From Maribellus maritimus (GTDB taxonomy: Bacteria > Bacteroidota > Bacteroidia > Bacteroidales > Prolixibacteraceae), in assembly GCF_022267315.1 (NCBI RefSeq), contig NZ_JAIKLE010000045.1:1-42160 (forward strand): DNA of 42,160 bases. The letters run 5' to 3'. A program made the position numbers and the translations under genes. Position 1 is the first letter of the stretch. Each line of letters starts with the position of its first letter. The notes under the pieces are model-generated. The model was not told the DNA's origin. It saw only the letters and a program-made list of their open reading frames with translations, and did no database searches. Below are positions 18,700 to 27,638 of this stretch, in pieces.

Positions 18700-20502
18700 T
18701 TAATTTGCTTTAAGACCGGCATTATAATTGGAAATTGCTTCAGAAGTTTTTAATGCACGGTTATACACTTTCATAAGATGAATTGTTCCATCAAACTCTT
18801 TATTAAGAACACATTTATTTGTGTCGTTCAATTTCCCTAAATAAGGGTAAATCCTTCCCCACCCGTAATCTCTTGTTTCCACATCTCCGTCGCTAAGTAT
18901 GCCATCCACTACAATAGTGGCAATTTTTGCAGCACCATCAATTATAAATACAACATGATGTAATTCTTTTTCTGCGATTGTATTTTGATCTGAAGTAAAA
19001 ATTCTGTTTTGGCGAAGATCTGTTTCCCTGATTTCTCCATCACTTATCTCGATTTCAATTGTATTGTCTTTTTGCAATGAAACCTGCATTCCTTTATGTT
19101 CCGGACCGATTGTGCTGAATAATTGTTGTCCTGTTTTTAATATGTTTGCTGTCATCCAAAATTCCATTGTAAAACTACCCCCGGAAGCCAAATCTGGTAT
19201 TTGTGGGAAGTTTATTTCTTTCTGCGACAGCATTTTCTCATCTGAATTCATAATCAACCCGTCAACTGTTAGATCAGTTACTTTCCCCTGATTCCACATT
19301 TCCTCAATTATGTTAGTATTTATTTCGTGAACTCTGGCAGCATTTTTTTGTGTTTCCGTAATCCACAATCGCCCGTCCACTTCAATAAAATCTGGATAAC
19401 TCATCCCAAGAATAGCAGGATCATTATCATATAAAACTATCTCAGGCTGAGACCATATTATATCTCCCCGTTCTTCTATTCCTCCGGAAATCCATACGGG
19501 ATTTCGTCCATTGTAAGAATTTTTTCTAAAATTATTATGAAACCAGAACAGGTATTTCCTGTTTGCAGTCTTGAATATTTTAGGACAAGCACGTGGGTTT
19601 CCTATACGTTGCCCATTTGCATATGTCATATACTTTGGTTTGGAAAATGTCTTTCCATCATCTGAACTTATCGAATATGCAGGAGAACCATCGATGGTTC
19701 TGTAAACTACGTACAAATCACCGTTATTTAGAATAACCATATTATGTTCCGACTGTACTTTCCCAAACTCAGGGTTCCATATCCCTGAATCTCCTTCTGG
19801 CAGGGTTACCCATTCAATTTTTTCAGGATTATTATCATAAAGAATATTTTTACTCCTCAGAATAAATCCTTCGCTCCTTTTGAAAAATTCAGGTTGCTTA
19901 GGGTCTTTACGAAGTATTTTAGTAAATGTGATATATGCTGCATTGTCTGTAACAACCGGCTTGTCGATGCTCCAAAAAAACTGATGTTTTCCGTGTGTGT
20001 AATTTTCTCTATCAATTTGAGTTGTTCTAATGGGAACTTCGAATCTTTTTTCTGACCAGGTTTTACCGTTATCGTCAGAGTATTTATACATAAAAGGGCT
20101 ACTCATAACTCCTTCTATTCCTTCAAAACCATATTTATTGTAATTATAAAATACGTAAATACGCCCGCCCGGGACTTTTAACGGAACAGCCCATGATGAC
20201 TGTGGCACACCAGGAGGTTCAACATTTACAGGTTCTGTCCACGTTCTGCCCTTATCATAACTTCTGGTTGCTATAATATTATTCATGTAAGCATGTTCAA
20301 TTCCTGAAGAGGTTGTTAAGATGCAAAGCCAACTACCGTCATCACATACAATAACATAGGGTTGGTCAGCATAAGTTTTGCTCGGGATTTCGTTTCCATT
20401 TCCAATATAGCGCGGATCTGAATTAGACCAGTCAATATATTGTGCAGATACACAAAAATGGGAAATAAGTCCGAAAATAACAAGTAAGATTCTAGTCTTC
20501 AT
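18700..20502 (-). CDS. BNR/Asp-box sialidase-like protein with LamG-like domain (paralogue 4)
   Basis: This 600-residue protein is the first gene after susD and the first of the enzyme block. A signal peptide ends at VSAQ (residue 21). Asp boxes are SYDKGRTW 81-88, SDDNGKTW 142-149 and a weaker SSDDGKTF 279-286. Family blocks ADQPYV, VYRT, FHNNF, RNPVW, MSYPD and TETQKNAAR are present, as is a C-terminal LamG-like sandwich ending in VYNRALKTSEAISNY. The 162-nt gap before it holds a stem-loop and an AAACGTTT palindrome, so it may have its own controlled promoter. It shares about the same length and plan with three downstream paralogues. Exo-acting removal of an acidic sugar is likely but untested. 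Confidence 0.85.
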   Translation of the reverse strand: MKTRILLVIFGLISHFCVSAQYIDWSNSDPRYIGNGNEIPSKTYADQPYVIVCDDGSWLCILTTSSGIEHAYMNNIIATRSYDKGRTWTEPVNVEPPGVPQSSWAVPLKVPGGRIYVFYNYNKYGFEGIEGVMSSPFMYKYSDDNGKTWSEKRFEVPIRTTQIDRENYTHGKHQFFWSIDKPVVTDNAAYITFTKILRKDPKQPEFFKRSEGFILRSKNILYDNNPEKIEWVTLPEGDSGIWNPEFGKVQSEHNMVILNNGDLYVVYRTIDGSPAYSISSDDGKTFSKPKYMTYANGQRIGNPRACPKIFKTANRKYLFWFHNNFRKNSYNGRNPVWISGGIEERGDIIWSQPEIVLYDNDPAILGMSYPDFIEVDGRLWITETQKNAARVHEINTNIIEEMWNQGKVTDLTVDGLIMNSDEKMLSQKEINFPQIPDLASGGSFTMEFWMTANILKTGQQLFSTIGPEHKGMQVSLQKDNTIEIEISDGEIRETDLRQNRIFTSDQNTIAEKELHHVVFIIDGAAKIATIVVDGILSDGDVETRDYGWGRIYPYLGKLNDTNKCVLNKEFDGTIHLMKVYNRALKTSEAISNYNAGLKAN

Positions 20503-20564
20503 CAGGATACAGAAGTTAGTTTTATTATGTAAGGCTCCCTAATTATCCAAATAAACGGCGAGTA

Positions 20565-20580
20565 TGTTAAACGTTTACTA
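20565..20580. promoter_or_regulatory. Possible LacI-family operator O4
   Basis: TGTTAAACGTTTACTA has the AAACGTTT palindromic core seen in the other three candidate operators but diverges in the arms. It lies 63 nt upstream of the BNR gene that starts at 20502. A 7-of-8 match to TAnnTTTG is on the minus strand at 20548-20555, so the site would overlap its -33 region. It could serve this regulator or another LacI-family protein. Confidence 0.4.
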
Positions 20581-20583
20581 TTA

Positions 20584-20624
20584 TTAGGCGAACCGGATAT
20601 TTCTTTAACACCCGATTCGCTTAA
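20584..20624 (-). other. Stem-loop after susD
   Basis: The arms TTAGGCGAACCGG (20584-20596) and CCGATTCGCTTAA (20612-20624) pair over 12 of 13 positions, counting one wobble, around a 15-nt loop. No T-run follows on either strand. It may be a partial terminator or an RNA-stabilising hairpin that sets susCD expression above the enzyme genes. Confidence 0.5.
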
Positions 20625-20664
20625 TAAAATTACTTATTTGTATCTTATCAAATATATTGGTATC

Positions 20665-22440
20665 CTACCAAGCAGGGTCTTGTTGTAATACACCTGCCTG
20701 AATATCAAGCTCACTTTCCGGTAAAGGCCAGTAATCATTTTTTTCAAGATTAAATACTGCACCTTGCATAAAAGACCTGAATTCTGAGTCTTTGGTTATA
20801 TATGCAGGAATTACTTCATCCAGTTTTCCCCAACGACGAAGGTCAAAAAACCGGTTTCCTTCCATAGCGGTTTCCAAACGAATTTCCATATGAACGGCCT
20901 CCCTGGCGTATTCCTGGCTTGGAAAGCTTGCATACTCCCCTAGCAAATAATTTGCAGCCGGCTGGTCCCAATCAACGTCAGCTCCTTCTGATGATGGAGC
21001 ATTTGGAAAAACATAGGAAGTACATTTTCCCATAACAAAGTCATTAGCCGACCTTCTTCTAACTTGATTTACCAAATTTTTGGCCAATTCAAGATCATTA
21101 TCTTCAACTGCACATTCTGCTCTCCACAATAAAACGTGTGCATATCGTATTAACCTTGTATTTAAAGCTGTTGAACGGGCAAAAGCAGCGTGCGAAGCAA
21201 TTCCAACCAACGATTTTGGGTACATTCTCTTTTTGAGTTCAAATGGCCCACCATTAGCAGGATCACGCGCCCAACCGGTACAAATCCCCCAATCCATAAA
21301 CGGAATACCGCGCCTGGCAACAGTCCAATCCAAACGAGGATCTACTAAATCGTCTGCCGGAATAAACTCATCATTTGGCCCTAATCCCATATCATTTTTC
21401 AAATTTGTATCGTCAAATTTGGGCCCGTTTATACCTAACAGCGGCAATCCATTCTCGTCAACTTTAAAAGCATCTACTAAATCCATTGATGGCTGATACA
21501 TCCCGCAACAAACAGGTAACCCTGATGTTGTCGGTGGATTGGTTGTCCATATATCCGGAGTCCCATTAAATCCCTGGGCAGTTCCGTCATTAACCGCTCT
21601 TTGAATTTCAAAAATTGATTCCTGATTATTTTGATGTTCATAATCAAAGTTATCAAAGTAATGATCGGCTAAACTATACTTTTCACTATTTATAATCTGA
21701 TCCAGAAGCGTTTTTGCTTCACTGTATTTTCCCTGGTGTAATTGTACATAAGCTTTTAACGCCATGGCCGCATATTTAGTTGCTCTTCCTGGTTCTCCCG
21801 GAAAACTTTCAGGCAATAATGATATTGCGTCGGTTAAGTCCAGTTCTATTTCAGACCATATTGGGTGATCATTTGGAACTTTCTCAATTTCTATTTCTTC
21901 GTTTGATACAAAAGGAACCTGATAATGCATTCTTTGTAACCTGAAATGATAAAATCCCCTCAGAAATTTAGCCTGCCCCATGGCTGCATTTTTCTCAGCA
22001 TCGGTCATATCATCGGCCGCCAATATTGCATTTATACAATCATTCGCACGGGAAACTCCATCATATAAAACTACCCATTTATTAACAATATGCGGGTTAT
22101 TCGGCATCGCGACAAAACGTTCTATTTCTCCCCCTTCTGCAAGATCAGATAAGGTAGATCCTTTATAGGCATCATCTGATGCACAATCCCAAACCCAATT
22201 CGTAGGTGAGGCTGAATATGCTTCCCTTGGCCAACCCGATTTTATTGCTGCACCTTTCACCAATGTATAGCTTGCCGTTAAAAGCAAATCAACACCATCT
22301 TTAGTGTTAAAATCTTCAAGTGAAACAACACCTGTTGGTTTTTTATATAAAAAATCTTCCCCACATGAAGTGGATAATAATATTGCTATCAAAAGCAACA
22401 AAATACTAATTTGCTTTATGTTTGCTATTCTTTTTTTCAT
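20665..22440 (-). CDS. SusD/RagB-family glycan-binding lipoprotein
   Basis: This 591-residue protein is the surface lipoprotein that caps the SusC transporter and captures oligosaccharides. The lipobox LSTSC gives Cys26. The SusD-like N-terminal region follows (FLYKKPTGVVSLEDF), with a helix-rich TPR core and the RagB C-terminal part (RLETAMEGNRFFDLRRWG, then PLPESELDIQAG) typical of the family. Length is in the normal range. The gene begins 25 nt after susC, the standard pair order. Ligand residues cannot be assigned from sequence alone. The glycan is inferred from the operon to be sulfated and fucosylated. Confidence 0.96.
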   Translation of the reverse strand: MKKRIANIKQISILLLLIAILLSTSCGEDFLYKKPTGVVSLEDFNTKDGVDLLLTASYTLVKGAAIKSGWPREAYSASPTNWVWDCASDDAYKGSTLSDLAEGGEIERFVAMPNNPHIVNKWVVLYDGVSRANDCINAILAADDMTDAEKNAAMGQAKFLRGFYHFRLQRMHYQVPFVSNEEIEIEKVPNDHPIWSEIELDLTDAISLLPESFPGEPGRATKYAAMALKAYVQLHQGKYSEAKTLLDQIINSEKYSLADHYFDNFDYEHQNNQESIFEIQRAVNDGTAQGFNGTPDIWTTNPPTTSGLPVCCGMYQPSMDLVDAFKVDENGLPLLGINGPKFDDTNLKNDMGLGPNDEFIPADDLVDPRLDWTVARRGIPFMDWGICTGWARDPANGGPFELKKRMYPKSLVGIASHAAFARSTALNTRLIRYAHVLLWRAECAVEDNDLELAKNLVNQVRRRSANDFVMGKCTSYVFPNAPSSEGADVDWDQPAANYLLGEYASFPSQEYAREAVHMEIRLETAMEGNRFFDLRRWGKLDEVIPAYITKDSEFRSFMQGAVFNLEKNDYWPLPESELDIQAGVLQQDPAW

Positions 22441-22465
22441 GATATATTGATTTATAAATTACAGA

Positions 22466-25400
22466 TTAAAAAGTTACATTTATACCAAACATATAGGTTT
22501 TAACAGTCGGCCATCTGCCAGCATCTACACCAAAATTGATACCTGAACTATAGAAGGCCGGGTCAAGACCATCATATCCTGTGATCGTTAGAAGATTCTG
22601 CCCAACAACGTATAAACGTAGGTTTTCCAATCCAATATTTTTGATAACAGTATTTGAAAAAGTATAACCAACCTGCAGATTCGTCAATCTTAAATATGAG
22701 CCGTCTTCTACATAGTAGGAACTCGGTAATTGACTTACCTGATCGTTTATCTCAGCCAATGGCATTTGTGCATCTGCGTTATTCCCCAGATGTGGACTTC
22801 CCCATGATTCATATAACCTTCTTGTCCCTCTCCAAAATTCCATATAGTTGAAATCCAATATACGACGATCAAGATTTAAAACATCATTTCCAATACTGGA
22901 ATATAACATTGCTGAGAAGTCAAAATTCCTGTACGCAAGATTTAAGTTAAGACCAAGTGTCAAGTCAGGATGCGGATTACCGATCGACGTCCTGTCATCT
23001 GAATTAATTACCTTATCATCATTAATATCGGCAAATATAAAATGACCAGCTTTGTTATATGTTGGATCTAATTCATTTGGAAAATATGCATCTGCTTCTC
23101 CATCAGTCTGGAATATTCCCAATACTTTATATCCGTAAAATTCAGGAAAAGAAGTACCTTTTTTGGCGTAAGTATAAGATTGATCTCTGTAAATGGAACC
23201 GTAATTTACTTCATCTTCCTTATCCGATAAGTTTTCCAGTTCATTTTTATACCTTGAAGCAACCAGGTTTACATGATAGGTGAAATCGTTGTTTGAAGAT
23301 TTTCCTTTATAGTCAAAAGACAAATCAAATCCTTTGTTCAACATATCGCCAATGTTGACAGACGGTGCAGAAGCATATCCGTATACTGCGGGAATGGCTT
23401 TGGGATAAAGCATATCACTGGTTTTTTTATTCCATATATCAAGTCCCAATGAAAATTTTTCCAAAACAGTGATGTCTAGACCAAAATTAATGGTGGTTGT
23501 TGTTTCCCATTTTGCATTGCGATTACCAAATGCCCTTGTTTCAAAACCAGAGCTCGGACTATCATTTGACCCATCAATAGGATAATAGGAAAAATTAATA
23601 TTGGTTTGAAATGTAGAGAAACCATTATATGTTCCAATTCTATTGTTTCCGGATTGTCCCCAACTTGCACGGAATTTTAACAAATCCAGCCAACCAACTG
23701 AATTCATAAATTCTTCATTAGAAATAATCCATCCTCCAGCAAACGACGGGAAAGTTCCCCATCTGTAATTTTCTGCAAAAACAGATGAACCATCATGCCT
23801 TACAACACCATCAAAAAAGTATTTATTCTTATATTCATAATGTAATCTTCCAAAATACGAAGTAGAAGAGCTTTCTGAATAACCACCACTATTCGTTTGT
23901 GTACCTTCACCTGCACTCAATACAAAATATTCTTCGGTTTGTAAAAAGTACTCTTCACGAGAAGCAGTCATATCGTCAGAGCGACTACTTGATGCCTCAA
24001 ATCCTGCCATAATATCAACTCGATGCTCTCCAAATGTTTTTATATAATTTATCGTGTTGGTCCAATCCCAGTTCCTGGCCTTGCTGGAAGAAACAGTAAG
24101 CTTATCAATAGAAGTTCCTGAATAGTTCCATGGATTTGCTTCTGTGGGCTGATTTATCCATCCGTTACCGCCATATACACCAAGAATCGTTTTTGCTGTG
24201 AAATCCTTTAAAAACCGAATATTTGCATATACATTTCCCTCCAGTGACAAATATTTATTTGTATAATCACTTTGTCTCCATATCTCTGAAGGTTCGTTCC
24301 TATTTGATGAGAATCCAACTAACTTTGTAACAGGAGCCCAATTACCTTCAATATCGTAAACAGGACACAGGCGAGGCATAAGCATAGCCATGGACACAGA
24401 ACTCCCTTCACCTCCATCGGATTGCCTACCCCAGTCGTCTTGTGACCTAACACCAAAGTTTTCTCCTATTTCCAGCCAATCGAATAGATCTATGGATAGG
24501 TTTGTTCGAAAATTAAATCTATCATATCCTGATTCCTTTACCGAACCCAAGTTATCAGTATAACCAAATACAACACCATACGTTAACTTGTCTGCTCCAC
24601 CAGTAATTGTCATATCATAGTCCTGGGTAATTGCATTCTGATAGATATAATCAAACCAATTGGTTCCTTCGGGAGTCGATTCAACAATTTGATAATCATA
24701 AGCACTATATTTGCTTAAGTCAATATCATTGGTAACACTTGGATAAATATATTTAGGTATAACAGGAGTAGCACCATTTCCATAAAGAGGATGGTTAGGC
24801 TCCATTCCCGAATTTGCATATGACATCCACAACATTTCACCATATTCTGTTGGGTTTAACATATCATACTGAGGAGGTAAAGCACTAACGCTAGCTCTCG
24901 CGTTTACAGTAACCTTTGGCGCTTGTGACTTACTCCCCTGGATGGTTGTTACTACAATTACACCATTAGCCCCCCTTGCACCATAAATTGCAGTAGATGC
25001 AGCATCTTTAAGTACCGACATCGACTCAATCTCCGCCGGATTTAAACGTCCAATATCAGACGGAACTCCATCAACAATTACAAGTGGAGAAGTACTATTA
25101 ATCGTCCCTATTCCCCGGATCTGAATATTCGCACCTGACCCAGGAGTGTTTCCACTATTGGCTACGACTCCAGGTACCATTCCCTGTAATGCGTTTGTAA
25201 TATTATTAACAGGATTAATCTTCTTTAACTCAGAAGTATTAACATTTACAATACTCCCTGTTAGAGCCTGTTTACTTCTGGTTCCATAACCGATAGCTAC
25301 TACTTCTTCAATACCTATTGCATCAACCTGTAAAGTAACTTCGAATCTTCGCTGGTCTCCGACAGGTATCTCCTGCTTAAGCATTCCAACAAATGAAACA

Positions 25401-25636
25401 ACGATTGTTGCATCTAATGATGCATTAAGTGCAAACTCACCATCTACATTAGTAACAGTACCATTAGTTGTTCCCTTTTCAACAATTGTTGCCCCTGGAA
25501 TGAGACTTCCATCTCCTCCTTTTACAATTCCAGTTACTTCAATTTTTTGTGCAAAACTGCTAATTACACTTACCATCAAAACAAGTGTAATCCATAATTT
25601 TAGATGAGAATAATCTCTCAAAAGTTTTTTTTTCAT
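22466..25636 (-). CDS. SusC/RagA TonB-dependent glycan transporter
   Basis: This 1056-residue outer-membrane protein would import oligosaccharides using TonB energy. It has a signal peptide ending near SFAQ, a carboxypeptidase-regulatory-like domain at about 30-110 (IEVTGIVKGGDGSLIPGATI), a plug at about 115-235 with IQIRGIGTINSTSPLVIVDG, and a long beta-barrel ending in the aromatic MFGINVTF. Length fits SusC proteins. No extra N-terminal anti-sigma-interacting domain is seen, so control is more likely by the LacI-type regulator encoded upstream than by an ECF sigma factor. It heads the 25-kb minus-strand operon. A candidate operator lies 39 nt upstream of its ATG. Confidence 0.97.
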   Translation of the reverse strand: MKKKLLRDYSHLKLWITLVLMVSVISSFAQKIEVTGIVKGGDGSLIPGATIVEKGTTNGTVTNVDGEFALNASLDATIVVSFVGMLKQEIPVGDQRRFEVTLQVDAIGIEEVVAIGYGTRSKQALTGSIVNVNTSELKKINPVNNITNALQGMVPGVVANSGNTPGSGANIQIRGIGTINSTSPLVIVDGVPSDIGRLNPAEIESMSVLKDAASTAIYGARGANGVIVVTTIQGSKSQAPKVTVNARASVSALPPQYDMLNPTEYGEMLWMSYANSGMEPNHPLYGNGATPVIPKYIYPSVTNDIDLSKYSAYDYQIVESTPEGTNWFDYIYQNAITQDYDMTITGGADKLTYGVVFGYTDNLGSVKESGYDRFNFRTNLSIDLFDWLEIGENFGVRSQDDWGRQSDGGEGSSVSMAMLMPRLCPVYDIEGNWAPVTKLVGFSSNRNEPSEIWRQSDYTNKYLSLEGNVYANIRFLKDFTAKTILGVYGGNGWINQPTEANPWNYSGTSIDKLTVSSSKARNWDWTNTINYIKTFGEHRVDIMAGFEASSSRSDDMTASREEYFLQTEEYFVLSAGEGTQTNSGGYSESSSTSYFGRLHYEYKNKYFFDGVVRHDGSSVFAENYRWGTFPSFAGGWIISNEEFMNSVGWLDLLKFRASWGQSGNNRIGTYNGFSTFQTNINFSYYPIDGSNDSPSSGFETRAFGNRNAKWETTTTINFGLDITVLEKFSLGLDIWNKKTSDMLYPKAIPAVYGYASAPSVNIGDMLNKGFDLSFDYKGKSSNNDFTYHVNLVASRYKNELENLSDKEDEVNYGSIYRDQSYTYAKKGTSFPEFYGYKVLGIFQTDGEADAYFPNELDPTYNKAGHFIFADINDDKVINSDDRTSIGNPHPDLTLGLNLNLAYRNFDFSAMLYSSIGNDVLNLDRRILDFNYMEFWRGTRRLYESWGSPHLGNNADAQMPLAEINDQVSQLPSSYYVEDGSYLRLTNLQVGYTFSNTVIKNIGLENLRLYVVGQNLLTITGYDGLDPAFYSSGINFGVDAGRWPTVKTYMFGINVTF

Positions 25637-25675
25637 ATTTACTTGATTAGCAATTAATTAAATCAATGATTATAT

Positions 25676-25693
25676 CACTCAAACGTTTTAGCA
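25676..25693. promoter_or_regulatory. LacI-type operator O1 upstream of susC
   Basis: CACTCAAACGTTTTAGCA contains a perfect right half (AAACGTTTTAGCA) of the palindrome TGCTAAAACGTTTTAGCA. It ends 39 nt upstream of the susC ATG. On the minus strand AACGTTTG within it is one base from the TAnnTTTG element, so regulator binding could block RNA polymerase. Confidence 0.65.
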
Positions 25694-25713
25694 TTTTAAA
25701 ATAAAAATAACGA

Positions 25714-26730
25714 TCAGTTATTTCTATCAATAAGTTTTGCTGAATAAACTGTTTTATTTTTCATTCTCTTTGCTCTTTTATTTTTTATTTCGTCGATTAA
25801 AATTCTTACACTTTCAATTCCCATTTCTTCAATTGGCTGTAGTAAAGAAGAAACCGGAGGCATCAATAACTTAAAAAATTCATTATCATCAAAACATATT
25901 ACCGATATATCTTTACCTACTCTAATGTACCGTTCATATAAAATTTGTATTCCTGGAATAGCTGTACTGTTAGTTTGAAAAAAGATAGAATCAATATTTA
26001 AGTCTTCTACTAAATGTGGTATATATTCTCCTAATAAAACTTCACTTTTTTCATTATCTAAAAAGGGCACCTCTTTAACCAACTGTCTATCAAAGCGGAT
26101 GTTGTAGTCTTTTAATGCAGCTTTATAACCATCTAGCCTTTCTGCCATATGAAAAAAATTAGTTGCATAAGAAAATGTCGCGATTCGCTTTTTTCCTTTC
26201 TTTATTAAATATTCTGTTGCATCATAGGCTGACTGCCAGTTATTCATAACAACATAGTTTGCATCTATCTTGGGAAAATGTCTATCGACCAACACAAAAG
26301 GAATCTTAAGATTGGTTAACTGCGCAATCTTTTCCTCAAGCCCCTCAGCCGGAATTATAATTAATCCGGCAACCTGCTGATTTAAAAAAGTATTGACAAC
26401 TTCTACACATCTATTCTCGTCCTCATCCGAGCTAGCAAAAAGGACTCGATAGCCATATTTCATTGCTTCTTTTTCTACATAACGTGCTAGCTTTATAAAA
26501 AATCGGTTAGAAACATCAGAGATAACAAATCCGATAGTATTCGTCACCCCTCTCCTCAAGCCTCTGGCTAGTGTATTTGGTCTATAGTTTAGCTCTTTCG
26601 CTGCAGCCAGTATCCTCTTTTCCAACTCTGCACTTATCCTATTCTCCGCCGCTTTCCCGTTCAAAACAAGTGAAACAGTTGAATAAGAAACTCCCACAAA
26701 AGCAGCTATATCTTTAATTGTAACGGACAT
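25714..26730 (-). CDS. LacI-family transcriptional regulator
   Basis: This 338-residue protein has the LacI-type N-terminal DNA-binding domain: VTIKDIAAFVGVSYSTVSL at 3-21 forms the helix-turn-helix and YRPNTLARGLRRG the hinge helix. A periplasmic-binding-protein-like sensor domain follows from about residue 63 (TIGFVISDVSNRFF). It would sense an inducing sugar or sugar acid and control both the minus-strand glycan locus and the plus-strand TRAP operon, since it lies between them and TGCTAAAACGTTTTAGCA-like sites flank it. The gene ends only 78 nt before the susC start and points the same way. Repressor action is likely from operator position; an activator role is possible. Confidence 0.94.
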   Translation of the reverse strand: MSVTIKDIAAFVGVSYSTVSLVLNGKAAENRISAELEKRILAAAKELNYRPNTLARGLRRGVTNTIGFVISDVSNRFFIKLARYVEKEAMKYGYRVLFASSDEDENRCVEVVNTFLNQQVAGLIIIPAEGLEEKIAQLTNLKIPFVLVDRHFPKIDANYVVMNNWQSAYDATEYLIKKGKKRIATFSYATNFFHMAERLDGYKAALKDYNIRFDRQLVKEVPFLDNEKSEVLLGEYIPHLVEDLNIDSIFFQTNSTAIPGIQILYERYIRVGKDISVICFDDNEFFKLLMPPVSSLLQPIEEMGIESVRILIDEIKNKRAKRMKNKTVYSAKLIDRNN

Positions 26731-26845
26731 TTAATACGCTATTATTTTGGATGCTAAGATATGAAGAAAATCAGCCAAAAAAAGAGATATTAAATATGCT
26801 TAAAAACATAATATAAATAAAACTCTAATAATCAAAAAGATAAAG

Positions 26846-26863
26846 TGCTAAAACTTTTTAGCA
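26846..26863. promoter_or_regulatory. LacI-type operator O2, perfect-arm palindrome
   Basis: TGCTAAAACTTTTTAGCA has two perfect 8-bp arms (TGCTAAAA and TTTTAGCA) around a central CT. It is 116 nt upstream of lacI and about 280 nt upstream of dctQ, so it may serve autoregulation or DNA looping to O3 or O1. Confidence 0.7.
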
Positions 26864-27109
26864 TTTTATCTAGTATTAACCTTCAATAAATTACAAAATT
26901 ACAATATAAAATCCTATATATAAAAACATTAAGATAAAATGTACATATCCATACCTCTGTAAAGATTTCTATACCGAAACATGATCTAACAATCTACCAT
27001 TAACTTTTTATTCAAAAGAATAAACTCACTATAATAATATAAATAACTGATAAACAATCAATTTAAAATTAATTTTCAAATTTTGTATTATTATAAAGGA
27101 AAAAATATA

Positions 27110-27117
27110 TACATTTG
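27110..27117 (+). promoter_or_regulatory. Bacteroidota-type -7 promoter element of TRAP operon
   Basis: TACATTTG matches TAnnTTTG, the -7 element of the Bacteroidota primary sigma factor. A TTTG at 27082-27085 could be the -33 element, although the 24-nt gap is long. Transcription would start within operator O3. Confidence 0.5.
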
Positions 27118-27133
27118 CTAAAACGTTTTTATG
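27116..27133. promoter_or_regulatory. LacI-type operator O3 at TRAP operon start
   Basis: TGCTAAAACGTTTTTATG matches the left half and centre of TGCTAAAACGTTTTAGCA. It overlaps the end of the -7 element and lies just before the dctQ ATG at 27141, a position suited to repression. Confidence 0.65.
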
Positions 27134-27140
27134 ATTAAAT

Positions 27141-27638
27141 ATGAATTCAATTTCTAAATTTTCAATGTATATAAAAAAAATATCTGACAATATTCTTGCA
27201 TCCTTATTGGCTCTAATCGTTGCGATTATGTTCACACAGGTTGTATTCAGATATACGTTTAACAACTCGCTTTCCTGGAGCGAAGAGATTGCAAAATTCC
27301 TCTTTATCTGGATCACTTTTATTGGAGCCGCGTTGTGCTTTAGAGACTACATGCATCTAGGTGTAGATTTTTTATTAGAAAAGGTATCTGGAAAACATCG
27401 ATCCTTTTTACTCATTTTTAATACATTCCTCACAACAGCTTTTAACGGAGCTATGATAGTTATCGGATTTATTTGGGTACATGATGTTTCCGGCACTTTA
27501 AGCCCCGCAGTTGGTCTTCCATTGAATATAGTCTTTTATGCTGCTTTTCCCTGCTCTGCACTGCTATCATTTATATATGGTTTGGAAAGATTACAATCAG
27601 AATTTAAGAAAAACAATCAAAACAAGATAGTCAAATGA
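27141..27638 (+). CDS. dctQ: TRAP transporter small membrane subunit DctQ
   Basis: This 165-residue protein is the small integral subunit of a tripartite ATP-independent periplasmic transporter. Four hydrophobic segments are visible (about 17-38, 50-70, 88-112 and 125-148). WSEEIAKFLFIWITFIGAA and RDYMHLGVDF are typical of the family. It would join DctM in the inner membrane and help dock the DctP binding protein. It is the first gene of the plus-strand operon; its stop overlaps the dctM start by 4 nt. An earlier ATG at 27131 is in another frame and ends after a few codons, so 27141 is chosen. TRAP systems usually move carboxylate substrates such as sugar acids. Confidence 0.93.
   Translation: MNSISKFSMYIKKISDNILASLLALIVAIMFTQVVFRYTFNNSLSWSEEIAKFLFIWITFIGAALCFRDYMHLGVDFLLEKVSGKHRSFLLIFNTFLTTAFNGAMIVIGFIWVHDVSGTLSPAVGLPLNIVFYAAFPCSALLSFIYGLERLQSEFKKNNQNKIVK

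Larger units (their letters stand above)
26731..27140. promoter_or_regulatory. Divergent control region between lacI and TRAP operon
   Basis: This AT-rich 410-nt stretch has no supportable gene. It separates divergent genes (lacI leftward, dctQ rightward) and holds operators O2 and O3 and a TAnnTTTG promoter element, listed separately. An antisense open frame here has no family features. Confidence 0.75.

Noticed and set aside
6642-20502. Calling the BNR proteins true sialidases (nanH)
   Set aside because: Asp boxes alone show fold, not substrate; there is no FRIP motif and no sialic-acid breakdown gene in the window.
26731-27140. Antisense coding frame overlapping the control region and dctQ start
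   Set aside because: Low-complexity I/N/F-rich reading driven by AT content, with no recognisable domain.
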